From: Acidimicrobiaceae bacterium
Lineage (GTDB): Bacteria > Actinomycetota > Acidimicrobiia > Acidimicrobiales > RAAP-2
Length of the DNA stretch: 40,980 bases
Assembly: GCA_003161255.1 (NCBI GenBank)
Contig: PMOQ01000034.1
Location: forward strand, 68,018 to 108,997
Direction of reading: 5' to 3'
The notes below the pieces were generated by a model. It did no database searches. It was not told the DNA's origin and was given only the letters and a program-made list of their open reading frames with translations. How positions within the stretch are numbered: the stretch's first letter is position 1; each line of letters begins with the position of its first letter. A program made the translations under genes and the position numbers. Positions 31,281-38,838 of this stretch are shown here, in pieces.

Positions 31281-32348
31281 CTACTCGTCGGCTCGGTGGT
31301 GTGCCGTCGAAGCGTGCGGGTCAGTTTCAAGGAGTGCTGGGTCGACGTGAATGATTGCGTCGGAGAGATTCGGCAATTGGTGCAGCAGGGAATGATGCGC
31401 TGCCTCGGAGATCTCATGTGCGGTCGCTACTGACGAGCTTCCATCGACGCTGAGTCGCACCTGGGCCAAGAGCCGGTGCCCCGCCCAGCGGGCTCTTACC
31501 TCGGTTACCTCAACCACTCCGTCGACGGCCGCCACCGACTCGGCGATGCGCTCGACGACTACCGGATCGACGGCATCGAGAAGGCGCTGCCCGACGCTCA
31601 GGACCGCCTGGTAACCGACGATCAACAGGGCGAGCGTGATGAGCAAGGCAACGACTGCATCCGCCCAATGCAGTCCGAAGGTCACAGCGATCGCCCCCAC
31701 CAGGACGAGCAGCGAAGTCACGCCATCGGTTCGCGCATGGATGCCGTCGGCTTCCAATGCCGCGGACCCAATCCGGCGCCCTACCCTGATGCGGTATTGC
31801 GCGACGACCTCATTTCCCACCGCGCCGACGACTGCGGCCGCCATAACGAAACCCAGGTGCGTGACCTTCTCGGGATGCAGCAGCCGATCGATCGCTTCGT
31901 ATCCTGCCAAACCCGCCGAGGCTGCAATCAGCGCGACGACGGCCACGCCGGCCAGGTCTTCGGCGTTGCCGTACCCGTAGGTAAAGCGAGACGTCGGAGG
32001 TCGGCGTCCGAGTCGAAAAGCGAGCCAAAGAGGCAAGGCGGTCAAGCCATCAGCTGCGTTGTGCAGCGTGTCGCTCAGTAGTGCGACCGAACCGCTCGCT
32101 GCCGCCACAAGAGCCTGTGCACCGGCAACAACAAGAAGGATGGCGAGTGACACGGCGACGGCCCGAATGCCATCTCGACTTCCTTCCAGTGCCTGGTCAA
32201 GCGAATCTTTGGCGTCGTGTGAGTGCGGAGCTAGCAGGTGACGCAAGGAGGCCATGAGTCCGTGGTGCTCGTGGTCGGGACGGTGCTCATCGTGATGATT
32301 GTCGTGGTCGTGGTCCTCATGGCTGTGCAATCTGCCCAGCTCTGCCAT
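31281..32348 (-). CDS. Cation diffusion facilitator (Zn/Co/Cd efflux) family transporter
   Basis: A 355-aa CDF transporter exporting divalent metal by proton exchange. A histidine/aspartate-rich tail of about 25 residues at the N-terminus is likely a cytoplasmic metal-binding segment. Six transmembrane helices follow. Metal-site motifs: SDTLHNAADGL (HxxxD in helix 2) and ADGIHARTDGVTSL (HxxxD in helix 5). The C-terminal cytoplasmic domain includes RARWAGHRLLAQVRLSVDG and IIHVDP. ATG at 32348 is chosen (MAELGRLHSHEDH); a GAGACT hexamer lies 6 nt upstream. The ArsR-type regulator nearby could be a metal sensor but is on a separate unit. Confidence 0.9.
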   Translation of the reverse strand: MAELGRLHSHEDHDHDNHHDEHRPDHEHHGLMASLRHLLAPHSHDAKDSLDQALEGSRDGIRAVAVSLAILLVVAGAQALVAAASGSVALLSDTLHNAADGLTALPLWLAFRLGRRPPTSRFTYGYGNAEDLAGVAVVALIAASAGLAGYEAIDRLLHPEKVTHLGFVMAAAVVGAVGNEVVAQYRIRVGRRIGSAALEADGIHARTDGVTSLLVLVGAIAVTFGLHWADAVVALLITLALLIVGYQAVLSVGQRLLDAVDPVVVERIAESVAAVDGVVEVTEVRARWAGHRLLAQVRLSVDGSSSVATAHEISEAAHHSLLHQLPNLSDAIIHVDPALLETDPHASTAHHRADE

Positions 32349-32767
32349 GCCCAAAGTCTCACCGGTGCCCGTCCGTTGTGCATCTCTCGAACGGATCGCA
32401 GGAGCGTTACCTGCGCACTTACACCTGCCCCGTTCGTTGGGTCGCGTCGGAGACAAGCCTGGTCGACACGCAGAGACCGTACGCCCAGCATTCATGAAGG
32501 CCTGGAGCGGAGATCAGGCCGCGGAACGGACCGTCCTAAACCTGGGTTGTCTGGGATGAATGGTCCGAGATGATGAATGGTCCGAGATAGCGACTTCACT
32601 CGACGGCGTGGCCGCGACCGTCGCCTAGCAGACTGAATGCGACCGGCGGCTCGGCTCTATCGGGTCCGGGCTATGGCTCGGCTACCACCACTGGCTTGGG
32701 CGTGGAGAAGACCGTGAGTGCGCCATGGGGCGACCCGCTCTGAAGCTCGGCGCCGCTCGGCGCTCGC
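32349..32767. other. 419-bp stretch without a supported gene
   Basis: No credible coding frame. It contains an open frame extending the cation transporter upstream that lacks domain sequence, a GGCCTG/CAGGCC inverted repeat near 32500-32521, and a 17-bp tandem duplication at 32555-32588. It may be a scar of insertion-element activity; this is inference. Confidence 0.5.
32555..32588. repeat. Perfect tandem duplication of 17 bp
   Basis: GATGAATGGTCCGAGAT occurs twice back to back, at 32555-32571 and 32572-32588, with no mismatch. It follows CTGGGTTGTCTGG. The motif is reminiscent of insertion-sequence termini, but no transposase is adjacent and I could not verify an IS match. Confidence 0.8.
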
Positions 32768-33211
32768 CTACGTCGAGCCCTCCAGGCGCTGCTTCAGCGT
32801 CGTCACGTTGACAGGCATCTCCCTGCGTGCCTCGCGGCGCACGAGGAGGGGCACGAGGAGCCGACCGATGCCGTGCCCCTCGAAGTCGACGGTGATCGTC
32901 AATTGCGCGCTGGTGTCGGAGCGCGGTTCAACCGTGACGTCGACAATGGCCCGGATGGGCCCGTCCACACCGCGGACACCCCACTGATGCGGCGGATCGA
33001 AGCGGACGAGCTCAGAGGTCGCCGGCCGGTCGGCGAGGCCGATGCGCCGGGTGGTGATACAGCGGTCCCCGATCTGGAGGGGGCCGACGCTGTCCATCCG
33101 TCCGGCGACTACGCCCTTCTGCCACTCCGAGAAGTGACTCGGGTCGGTGGCGTAGGCGAACACCTCCGCGGCCGAGCGGTCGACCTCGATGCTGGCTGTG
33201 GTCGGCGGCAC
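32768..33211 (-). CDS. SRPBCC (polyketide cyclase/START-like) family protein
   Basis: A 147-aa protein of the helix-grip fold: TASIEVDRSAAEVFAYATDPSHFSEWQKGV, then SELVRFDPPHQWGVRGVDGPI and the C-terminal helix REMPVNVTTLKQRLEG. Binds a hydrophobic ligand in family members; ligand unknown. The GTG start at 33211 directly follows the stop of the upstream AHSA1-type gene (TGAGTG), so it belongs to the ArsR-AHSA1-SRPBCC operon. Confidence 0.83.
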   Translation of the reverse strand: MPPTTASIEVDRSAAEVFAYATDPSHFSEWQKGVVAGRMDSVGPLQIGDRCITTRRIGLADRPATSELVRFDPPHQWGVRGVDGPIRAIVDVTVEPRSDTSAQLTITVDFEGHGIGRLLVPLLVRREARREMPVNVTTLKQRLEGST

Positions 33212-33688
33212 TCAGCGATCCCCGGCGACGAGGTCCGCGTAGCGAGCCAGGTAGAGCGGCCAGCCCCCATCGCCATCGACACCTTCGCGAAGCGACTCCC
33301 AGCCCGATCCGTGGCGATCCAGGTGACGGTGCTCGAGCTCCAGGCGCGTCCGTTCCGGCGTCTCCGCGACAAACCGGACCTCGACCTCGCTGGCGTTGCT
33401 CTCGTCCACCTCGAGCTGCCACCGTGGGCTGATGTCCCAGCTGAAGACGACCCGATCGGGTGGTTCATACGCGAGGACGCGGGCCCATCGGCACTCGCTC
33501 CCATCAGTGGCGCGGTCATAGATGTGGCCACCAACCCGTGGCTCAAACCGGGTCTCGGCGATCTCGGCGCCGAGAAGGTTGTGCTCCGGCGGCTTGAAGT
33601 CACCGAACCGCTCGACGAAGGTGGCAAATGCACGCTCGATCGACGTGTCGACGACGATCTGGCGACGGACGACGGCATCATCGGCCAT
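33212..33688 (-). CDS. AHSA1/SRPBCC-domain protein
   Basis: A 158-aa protein of the AHSA1-like helix-grip family: RRQIVVDTSIERAFATFVERFGDF, GAEIAETRFEPRVGGHIYDR, WARVLAYEPPDRVVFSWDI, and VRFVAETPERTRLELEHRHL. Pairing of an ArsR repressor with such a gene is a frequent actinobacterial arrangement; ligand and role are unknown. ATG at 33688 is 4 nt after the ArsR stop; an earlier in-frame start would lie inside the arsR gene. Confidence 0.85.
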   Translation of the reverse strand: MADDAVVRRQIVVDTSIERAFATFVERFGDFKPPEHNLLGAEIAETRFEPRVGGHIYDRATDGSECRWARVLAYEPPDRVVFSWDISPRWQLEVDESNASEVEVRFVAETPERTRLELEHRHLDRHGSGWESLREGVDGDGGWPLYLARYADLVAGDR

Positions 33689-33692
33689 GTGT

Positions 33693-34031
33693 TTATGACT
33701 TCTCCTCCGGTAGTTGCTCGACGAGGTCCCGGTAGCCACTCAGCGCCCGATTCCAGAACGTGTCGAGCTGGTCGCGCAGGGCGGCGACCCCGGCTTCGTT
33801 GAGGCGGTAGATCCGGCGGGTGCCAACCGCCCGCTCCGCGACGAGCCCGGCGTCCTTCAACACCTTCAGGTGCTGAGACACCGCGGGTCGGCTCACCGGC
33901 AGATCGGTGGCGAGCTCGCCGACGGCCTTGGGCCCTTCGGCGAGGCGCAGGACGATCGCTCGCCGGGTTCGGTCCCCCAGCGCTCCCCATACCTCCGCCT
34001 CTTGGTAAGTGGCCACGAACAGTAAGTCCAC
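33693..34031 (-). CDS. ArsR-family winged-helix transcriptional regulator
   Basis: A 112-aa DNA-binding protein: VWGALGDRTRRAIVLRLAEGPKAVGELA, the recognition helix VSRPAVSQHLKVLKDAGLV, and the wing GTRRIYRLNEAGV. It lacks a Cys-box like ELCVCDL, so arsenite/cadmium sensing by the classical site is unlikely; it matches the group paired with AHSA1 genes. Start is uncertain: GTG at 34031 is longest; GTG at 34016 is better placed with TTGACA (34053-34048) 17 nt from TGGACT. First gene of the ArsR-AHSA1-SRPBCC operon. Confidence 0.87.
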   Translation of the reverse strand: MDLLFVATYQEAEVWGALGDRTRRAIVLRLAEGPKAVGELATDLPVSRPAVSQHLKVLKDAGLVAERAVGTRRIYRLNEAGVAALRDQLDTFWNRALSGYRDLVEQLPEEKS

Positions 34032-34039
34032 TCTAACGG

Positions 34040-34332
34040 ATGCGCGTTGTCAAAACCCCCCGGCCGGGGCTCTCGGGGGCCGTCCAGACGTCCATGAGCC
34101 GCGAAGCGATGCAGCGCAAGCTTGACCACCATCGCTCGGCGGCCGTCGCCCGAGCCTCGGCCTATAGGACGGCTTCCTCGTCGTGCTCGGGCGCCGCCTC
34201 CACCATGGCCAAGTCACTGTTCGCGAAAGGTGCCGACTTCGTGGCCGCGACCGTGTTCATCTTCGCCCCGACCAACCTGGCATCGAGCTGGGCATCGTCC
34301 TCATCCGCAAAAGCCGCGCCTTGCCAAAATGA
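34040..34332 (+). pseudogene. Internal fragment of a DUF318 (YraQ/ArsP-type) permease, frameshifted
   Basis: The frame from about 34067 reads GAVQTSMSREAMQRKLDHHR, then ARASAYRTASSSC, GAASTMAKSLFAKGADFVAA and FIFAPTNL, which I recognise as the middle of a DUF318-family membrane permease (usual form SSCSYAA..AKSLFAKGADF). After APTNL the reading frame breaks at 34280-34282: one missing base would restore IELGIVLI, which reads on in the next frame to a stop at 34330-34332. The N-terminal third and the C-terminal part are absent. It lies next to the arsR promoter. No start is assigned. Confidence 0.7.
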
Positions 34333-34419
34333 ATTCTAGGAACTCCGCCAAGGCGCCTACTTGGGTGGGGCTGACGGCGTAGGAAAACGGCTCGATTGCC
34401 GGTCGTTGCGAGCCCCGGC

Positions 34420-34962
34420 TCAGGCGTTGAGCTCCCGGAACATGTGGCTGACTGTCGACTCCTCAGCCGCCTCGTACGGGAACCCGATGACGTTCGTGTC
34501 GGGTTCGATGGAGACGGTGTAGGCGCCCTTGGATGCCGTCAGCACATTGCCCGGACCGAATTGCAAGCGGCTGCATCCCACCCAGCCGGCCACATGGAGC
34601 TCGGTTCCGGAGATGCCGGCACACGGATCGAGGACGGGCCCCAGCTGGTGCGCCATGACGGTCACCTTGAAGGACTCTCCGAGGCCCGTCCCCCACGCAC
34701 AGGCGCCCCCGGCGACGTCCGGCTGCGGCGTTCCCGGGCCGATCGCCGTTGCGAAATTCAAGAGGCGCAAGACCTCATTGGAGGTGAGGAGGCCACACAC
34801 CTCGATGTCGGAGATCGGGGTGGCGCGCTGGGTCGTCGCCGAAAGGTTGTTGGAGGGCATCGAAGACCTCGGCACGAGCGCATACCCGATGGCACCGGTG
34901 ATCACGGCGGCGACAAACCCGAAGATGGAGACAACGAACAGACGCCGTAGTCCCTTCCGCAT
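34420..34962 (-). CDS. DUF3558-like exported protein
   Basis: A 180-aa protein with an N-terminal membrane helix (about residues 8-28, RLFVVSIFGFVAAVITGAIGYAL) that could be an uncleaved anchor or signal peptide; no lipobox Cys follows. Four cysteines lie in the outer domain: EVCGLLTSNEVLRLL, GGACAWG, LDPCAG and GWVGC, likely two disulfides. The VCGLLT..EV plus CAW pattern resembles actinobacterial DUF3558 lipoproteins of unknown function. ATG at 34962 is chosen because GGAGGTGA lies 5-6 nt upstream. It diverges from hisA. Confidence 0.72.
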   Translation of the reverse strand: MRKGLRRLFVVSIFGFVAAVITGAIGYALVPRSSMPSNNLSATTQRATPISDIEVCGLLTSNEVLRLLNFATAIGPGTPQPDVAGGACAWGTGLGESFKVTVMAHQLGPVLDPCAGISGTELHVAGWVGCSRLQFGPGNVLTASKGAYTVSIEPDTNVIGFPYEAAEESTVSHMFRELNA

Positions 34963-35165
34963 GGGTTCACCTCCGAACCGATGTGATGCGAGACCGTCGT
35001 AGCACAGAGTCGCCACCTCATGTGCCCAGAAGGCAGCCCGCGCCGACGGGTCCGACCCGGCGCCTGCGCATGGTGTCGGGGGCCGGAGGTTCGGGTCCAT
35101 CGATATGGTGTCCCGAGCCGGTCAGCGCGAGGGGCAGCACTGGTGGGCCTCCCTGGGGGCGGCCC

Positions 35166-35171
35166 TAAGCT
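35166..35171 (+). promoter_or_regulatory. Putative -10 box (TAAGCT) of hisA
   Basis: TAAGCT ends 6 nt before the hisA ATG, matching the box before the mannosyltransferase gene. It would let hisA-hisF be transcribed independently of hisDCBH. Confidence 0.5.
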
Positions 35172-35177
35172 CATCCG

Positions 35178-35933
35178 ATGGAGCTGTTCTGCGCGATCGA
35201 CCTGCGCGGCGGTCGGGCCGTCCGGCTGGTCCAGGGCGACTTCGGTCGCGAACAGGGGTTCGGAGACCCGCTGGAGCTGGCCGACCGCTACGTCGCCGAC
35301 GGGGCCATGCGGCTGCACGTGGTCGACCTCGACGCCGCGCGGACCGGTCAGCCCGTGAACCGGCACGTCGTGCGGGCGATCATCGATCGGGTCCCGGTCC
35401 CGGTGCAGGTGGGCGGCGGCGCCCGGAGCGACGACGACGTGGCGGAACTGGTGGCCATCGGGGCCGACCGGGTGGTCATCGGGACGGTCGCGCTGAAGGA
35501 GCCCGAGTTGGCCCACCGGTGGCCGGCCCGATTCCCCGGTCACCTCGTGCTCGGGCTCGACTACCGGCGCCGCGACGACGGCGCGCTCGAACCGGCCGCG
35601 TCGGGCTGGGTCGAGGGCGGCGGCGTCACGATGTCCGAGGTGCTGGATGCCTGGAGCACCGAGCCGATCGCGGCGATCGTGATGACGTCGATCGATCGCG
35701 ACGGGACCGGCTTGGGCCCGGACCTCGAAGCGGTGAGCGACGTCCTCGATGCGACCGACCATTCGGTGGTCGCATCGGGCGGTGTTGGTTCTCTCGAGCA
35801 CCTCGAGGCGCTGGCGTCCCTGCGCTCCCCCGAGCGTGGGCGGGCACCCGACGGCGTCGTCGTCGGGAGGGCGTTGGTCGACGGGTCCTTCGGCGTGCGA
35901 GAGGCGGTGGCGGCGTGCGCTCCATCCGGGTGA
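35178..35933 (+). CDS. hisA: Phosphoribosyl isomerase HisA (possibly PriA-type)
   Basis: A 251-aa TIM-barrel isomerase for ProFAR in histidine synthesis. Catalytic D8 is in [19 protein letters not shown] and the second Asp is D173 in [11 protein letters not shown]. Phosphate-binding loops are VQVGGGARS and ASGGVGS. Many actinobacteria use a bifunctional PriA that also replaces TrpF; sequence inspection does not settle this, and no trpF is in the window. It lies 5.2 kb from hisH. Confidence 0.95.
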   Translation: MELFCAIDLRGGRAVRLVQGDFGREQGFGDPLELADRYVADGAMRLHVVDLDAARTGQPVNRHVVRAIIDRVPVPVQVGGGARSDDDVAELVAIGADRVVIGTVALKEPELAHRWPARFPGHLVLGLDYRRRDDGALEPAASGWVEGGGVTMSEVLDAWSTEPIAAIVMTSIDRDGTGLGPDLEAVSDVLDATDHSVVASGGVGSLEHLEALASLRSPERGRAPDGVVVGRALVDGSFGVREAVAACAPSG

Positions 35934-36697
35934 TCCCGTGCCTCGACGTCACCGCCGGCCGTGTGGTGAAGGGTGTGCGGTTCCTCGACCTCGTCGACGC
36001 CGGGGACCCGGTCGAGCTGGCGGCTCGCTATGACCTCGAGGGCGCCGACGAGCTCACTTTCCTCGACATCACGGCGTCGCACGAGGAGCGCGACACCATG
36101 GTGGAGGTCGTCGCACGCACGGCCGAACAGGTGTTCATCCCGCTCACCGTCGGCGGCGGTGTGCGCAGCGCCGAGGACGGCCGCCGGCTGCTTCGGGCGG
36201 GCGCCGAGAAGGTCGGGGTCAACACCGCCGCCATCGACGACCCCGGCGTCATCCGGCGTCTCGCCGACGAGTTCGGGGTCCAGTGCGTGGTGGTCTGTCT
36301 GGACGCACGGCGCAGGGAGGACGGCGCGGGCTGGGAGGTCTACACGCACGGCGGTCGTCGGCCGACCGGGATCGACGCGCTCGAGTGGTCGGTACGAGCG
36401 GCCGGGCTCGGGGCCGGCGAGCTCATGGTCACCTCCATGGACCGCGACGGCACCCGCGACGGGTACGACCTGGAGCTGACGGCGGCGATCTCGGATTCGG
36501 TCGGCGTCCCGGTGATCGCGTCCGGGGGGGTGGGCACGCTCGCCCACCTCGTCGACGGCGCGACGGCCGGGAAGGCCGACGCGGTGCTCGCCGCGTCGAT
36601 CTTCCACACCGGGCAGCACACGGTGGCGGAGGCTAAGGCATACATGGCCGAGCACGGTGTGGCCGTGCGCCCGATCACCTCGCGCTTCGAGCGCTGA
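35915..36697 (+). CDS. hisF: Imidazole glycerol phosphate synthase, cyclase subunit
   Basis: A 260-aa TIM barrel that cyclises PRFAR with ammonia from HisH. Catalytic D11 ([19 protein letters not shown]) and D130 (CLDARRRE) are present; TSMDRDGT and ASGGVGT form phosphate loops. GTG at 35915 overlaps the hisA end by 19 nt and keeps the conserved N-terminus; a GTG at 35930 would lose essential residues. The hisA-hisF pair is translationally linked. Confidence 0.96.
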   Translation: MRSIRVIPCLDVTAGRVVKGVRFLDLVDAGDPVELAARYDLEGADELTFLDITASHEERDTMVEVVARTAEQVFIPLTVGGGVRSAEDGRRLLRAGAEKVGVNTAAIDDPGVIRRLADEFGVQCVVVCLDARRREDGAGWEVYTHGGRRPTGIDALEWSVRAAGLGAGELMVTSMDRDGTRDGYDLELTAAISDSVGVPVIASGGVGTLAHLVDGATAGKADAVLAASIFHTGQHTVAEAKAYMAEHGVAVRPITSRFER

Positions 36698-36720
36698 GGT
36701 CGCTCGCGAAGGGGAGGGTC

Positions 36721-37182
36721 ATGGAACGGCCCATCGATCTGACATTCGATTGCACCGATGCGCCGGTGATGGCGACCTTTTGGAAACTCGCCCTCGGCTA
36801 CATCGACGAGCCGGCTCCGGCCCCGTTCGCGACCCGCGGCGAGTGGCTGGCGAGCCACGGGGTGCCGGAGGAGGAGTGGGACACCGGAGCCTGGCTCTGT
36901 GACCCCGACGGCATCGGCCCGCGCCTGTCGATCCTGCCGGTCCGAGAGACCAAGGTCGCGAAGAACCGGCTCCACATGGACATTCGGGTGTCGGGCGCGG
37001 GGGACGACGACGAGCGTTGGAGAAGGCTGACCGCCTTCGCCGACACGCTGGTCGAAGCGGGAGGCCGGATCATGGTTGCGTTCCCGATGCACCACACGGT
37101 GATGGCCGACCCGGAAGGGAACGAGTTTTGCGTTGGGTTCACCGGGATCGATGACGGGCGGCTCGGCACCGGGCGACGGTGA
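36721..37182 (+). CDS. VOC-superfamily (glyoxalase-like) protein
   Basis: A 153-aa single-domain protein: PIDLTFDCTDAPVMATFWKLALGYID, PRLSILPVRETKVAKNRLHMDI, and VMADPEGNEFCVGF. Substrate unknown. A Shine-Dalgarno GGGAGG lies about 4 nt before the ATG. It follows hisF by 23 nt and may be cotranscribed. It is similar in family and motifs to the island VOC gene at 30017-30418. A hairpin at 37313-37329 lies between it and the convergent cupin gene. Confidence 0.85.
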   Translation: MERPIDLTFDCTDAPVMATFWKLALGYIDEPAPAPFATRGEWLASHGVPEEEWDTGAWLCDPDGIGPRLSILPVRETKVAKNRLHMDIRVSGAGDDDERWRRLTAFADTLVEAGGRIMVAFPMHHTVMADPEGNEFCVGFTGIDDGRLGTGRR

Positions 37183-37312
37183 GGATGGCAATCCCCCAAC
37201 GGCTATTGAGCAAACGGGTACCCGCGGTCGGGCCCCGAGGCGGTTCGAGGGTGAAACGCAGCGACGGATATGCCGTCTTGGCCGGTCAGATGGCCACGTC
37301 GAGGCGACGCCT

Positions 37313-37329
37313 CAGGCCGCCTCGGCCTG
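37313..37329. terminator. Hairpin between convergent VOC and cupin genes
   Basis: CAGGCCG and CGGCCTG form a perfect 7-bp stem around the 3-nt loop CCT. The rest of the 160-nt gap shows no gene. Confidence 0.5.
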
Positions 37330-37342
37330 CGCGTCGTCCGAC

Positions 37343-37705
37343 TCAGCTTGGTTTCGCGTAGTTGGCCATGCCGGAAAAGTCCAGCACCACACAGGGCTCG
37401 TCGCCGATCGTCCAGCCATCATGTCCGGCCGGTATGGACACGACGTCGCCGGCGCCGATCTCAAGCTCGGTCCCGTCATCCATGTGGATGATTTGGCGGC
37501 CTGAGACCACGTAGCCGAAGTGGGCGGCCTGGCAGCTGTCACCGCCGACGATCGGCTTGACATGGTCCGACCACCGCCAACCCGGCTCAAAGGTCGCGCG
37601 GCCCACGACGCCGCCGCCGATATTGAGGATTTCTACGCCCCCGTTGCTTTGAAACGGCCGCGTATCGTCGGGTTGGTCGAATCGCTTTCGCTCGACTCCA
37701 GCCAT
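37343..37705 (-). CDS. Cupin-domain protein
   Basis: A 120-aa single cupin barrel. Motif 1 region: GRATFEPGWRWSDHVKPIVGGDSC; AHFGYVVSGRQIIHMDDG; motif 2 region: GAGDVVSIPAGHDGWTIGDEP, with at least one metal-binding His in each (DHVKP, AGHDG). Family members range from dioxygenases to small-molecule-binding proteins; function unknown. ATG at 37705 has AGGAGG 5-6 nt upstream, so the earlier in-frame starts are not preferred. Confidence 0.84.
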   Translation of the reverse strand: MAGVERKRFDQPDDTRPFQSNGGVEILNIGGGVVGRATFEPGWRWSDHVKPIVGGDSCQAAHFGYVVSGRQIIHMDDGTELEIGAGDVVSIPAGHDGWTIGDEPCVVLDFSGMANYAKPS

Positions 37706-37853
37706 GCATGCCTCCTCATAGTGGGCGAACCTGCTGACGCGTTTCTTAGTCCCATCGCCCAACGTTCGCAACCGATTTAGTCACCCCACGCTGGAGAGAC
37801 AAGTGGGAGAGAGTGGAAACGAGCAGCCGTTCCGACGGCGCACCCCGAGCCGC

Positions 37854-37882
37854 TTGACCTGTTCTCGACCGGGGTGCAGCAT
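37854..37882 (+). promoter_or_regulatory. Promoter of the alpha/beta hydrolase gene: TTGACC-N17-CAGCAT
   Basis: TTGACC at 37854-37859, 17-nt spacer, CAGCAT at 37877-37882, then 7 nt to the GTG at 37890. This is the best two-part promoter candidate in the window and argues for a leaderless start there. Confidence 0.55.
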
Positions 37883-37889
37883 CGTCTCT

Positions 37890-38774
37890 GTGCCACACAC
37901 CATCGCCAATCACATCACGGTCGAGTACGAGATCATCGGGGACATCGCCGATCCGGCGCTCCTCCTCGTGATGGGCCTCGGGGGTCAGCTCATCGGCTGG
38001 CCCGACGCCTTCTGCGCGCAGCTGGCCGACCACGGCTTCGCCGTCGTCCGCTACGACAACCGCGACGTCGGCCTGAGCCAGAAGTTCGAGGAAGCCGGCA
38101 TCCCGGACGTCGCTGCGATCTTGGGTGCCCTCGGCGGCGGTGACACGGTGTCGCCGCCCTACACGCTCGGTGACATGGCCGACGATGGCATCGCGCTGAT
38201 CGAGGGGCTCGGCCTTTCGCCTGCCCACATCGTCGGGGCGTCGATGGGCGGGATGATCGTCCAGGAGATGGTGATCCGGCACCCCGATGCGGTGCGCTCT
38301 CTGTGCTCGATCATGTCGACCACCGGCGACACCTCGGTCGGCCAACCGACGCCCGAGGCCCTGGCGGTACTTCTCCAGCCGCCGCCCGCCACCCGGGCCG
38401 AGGTCATCGAGGCCAGCGTGCGCGGATCTCGGGTCATCGGTTCGCCGCGATACCCGACCGACGAGGCTGACCTTCGGGCCGGCGCGGCGGTCGCCTACGA
38501 CCGCTCCTACTATCCGCAAGGCCCGGCTCGGCAAATCGCAGCCATCCTCGCCGCCCAGGACCGGACCACCGCCCTCGGCGAGGTGGATGTGCCAACCCTC
38601 GTGATTCACGGCGATGCCGACCCGCTCGTCACGCCGACGGGTGGGGAGGCCACCGCCAAGGCCGTGCCGGGTGCCGAACTCTTGATCATCGAAGGGCTGG
38701 GCCACGACCTGCCCGAGGTGCTCTGGCCCCAGGTGATCGGCGCCATCGTCACCAACGCCAAACGGGCTCTCTGA
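37890..38774 (+). CDS. Alpha/beta hydrolase
   Basis: A 294-aa hydrolase of the alpha/beta fold. Oxyanion region GLGGQLIGWP, nucleophile S118 in GASMGGMIVQEM, acid in HGDADPLV, and His in LGHDLPEVLW. RYDNRDVGLSQ and PPYTLGDMADD are typical of the group. Substrate unknown. The frame is open from 37803, but the conserved part begins at the GTG 37890 where a promoter is placed 7 nt upstream. Strand convergence with the cupin gene does not apply; they diverge, 185 nt apart. Confidence 0.9.
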   Translation: MPHTIANHITVEYEIIGDIADPALLLVMGLGGQLIGWPDAFCAQLADHGFAVVRYDNRDVGLSQKFEEAGIPDVAAILGALGGGDTVSPPYTLGDMADDGIALIEGLGLSPAHIVGASMGGMIVQEMVIRHPDAVRSLCSIMSTTGDTSVGQPTPEALAVLLQPPPATRAEVIEASVRGSRVIGSPRYPTDEADLRAGAAVAYDRSYYPQGPARQIAAILAAQDRTTALGEVDVPTLVIHGDADPLVTPTGGEATAKAVPGAELLIIEGLGHDLPEVLWPQVIGAIVTNAKRAL

Positions 38775-38804
38775 GCGGGTGTGCAACCGGGGTGGGATCT
38801 CCGG

Positions 38805-38832
38805 TTGAGGCCAGTTGGGGATGCGGTACGTT
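38805..38832 (+). promoter_or_regulatory. Promoter of the GroES-like gene: TTGAGG-N16-TACGTT
   Basis: TTGAGG (38805-38810), 16-nt spacer, TACGTT (38827-38832), then 6 nt to the ATG at 38839. The position favours this ATG over the one at 38821. Confidence 0.5.
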
Positions 38833-38838
38833 GCCCCT

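Larger units (their letters stand above)
29938..35177. other. Putative genomic island splitting the his operon
   Basis: Between hisH and hisA, genes run mostly on the minus strand and differ in base use: bases 30181-30240 are 45% GC by hand count against 80% in hisD at 27361-27420. Content: VOC protein, methyltransferase, cation diffusion facilitator, two SRPBCC proteins, ArsR regulator, a broken permease, and a DUF3558-like exported protein, plus a 17-bp tandem repeat. No integrase, transposase or tRNA site is visible. The composition varies inside, being higher in GC at 32768-34031, so it may have been built in several steps. Boundaries are approximate, set by the his genes. Confidence 0.65.

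Noticed and set aside
32238-32573. A plus-strand frame with a run of hydrophobic residues over the metal transporter start
   Set aside because: The Val-rich stretch is the complement of the histidine/aspartate-rich tail of the CDF transporter, not a real membrane helix.
34048-34053. Consensus TTGACA as a clean promoter for the ArsR operon
   Set aside because: The hexamer is perfect, but the better -10 (TAGAGT) is only 12 nt away and the 17-nt partner (TGGACT) is poor; recorded within the gene entry only.
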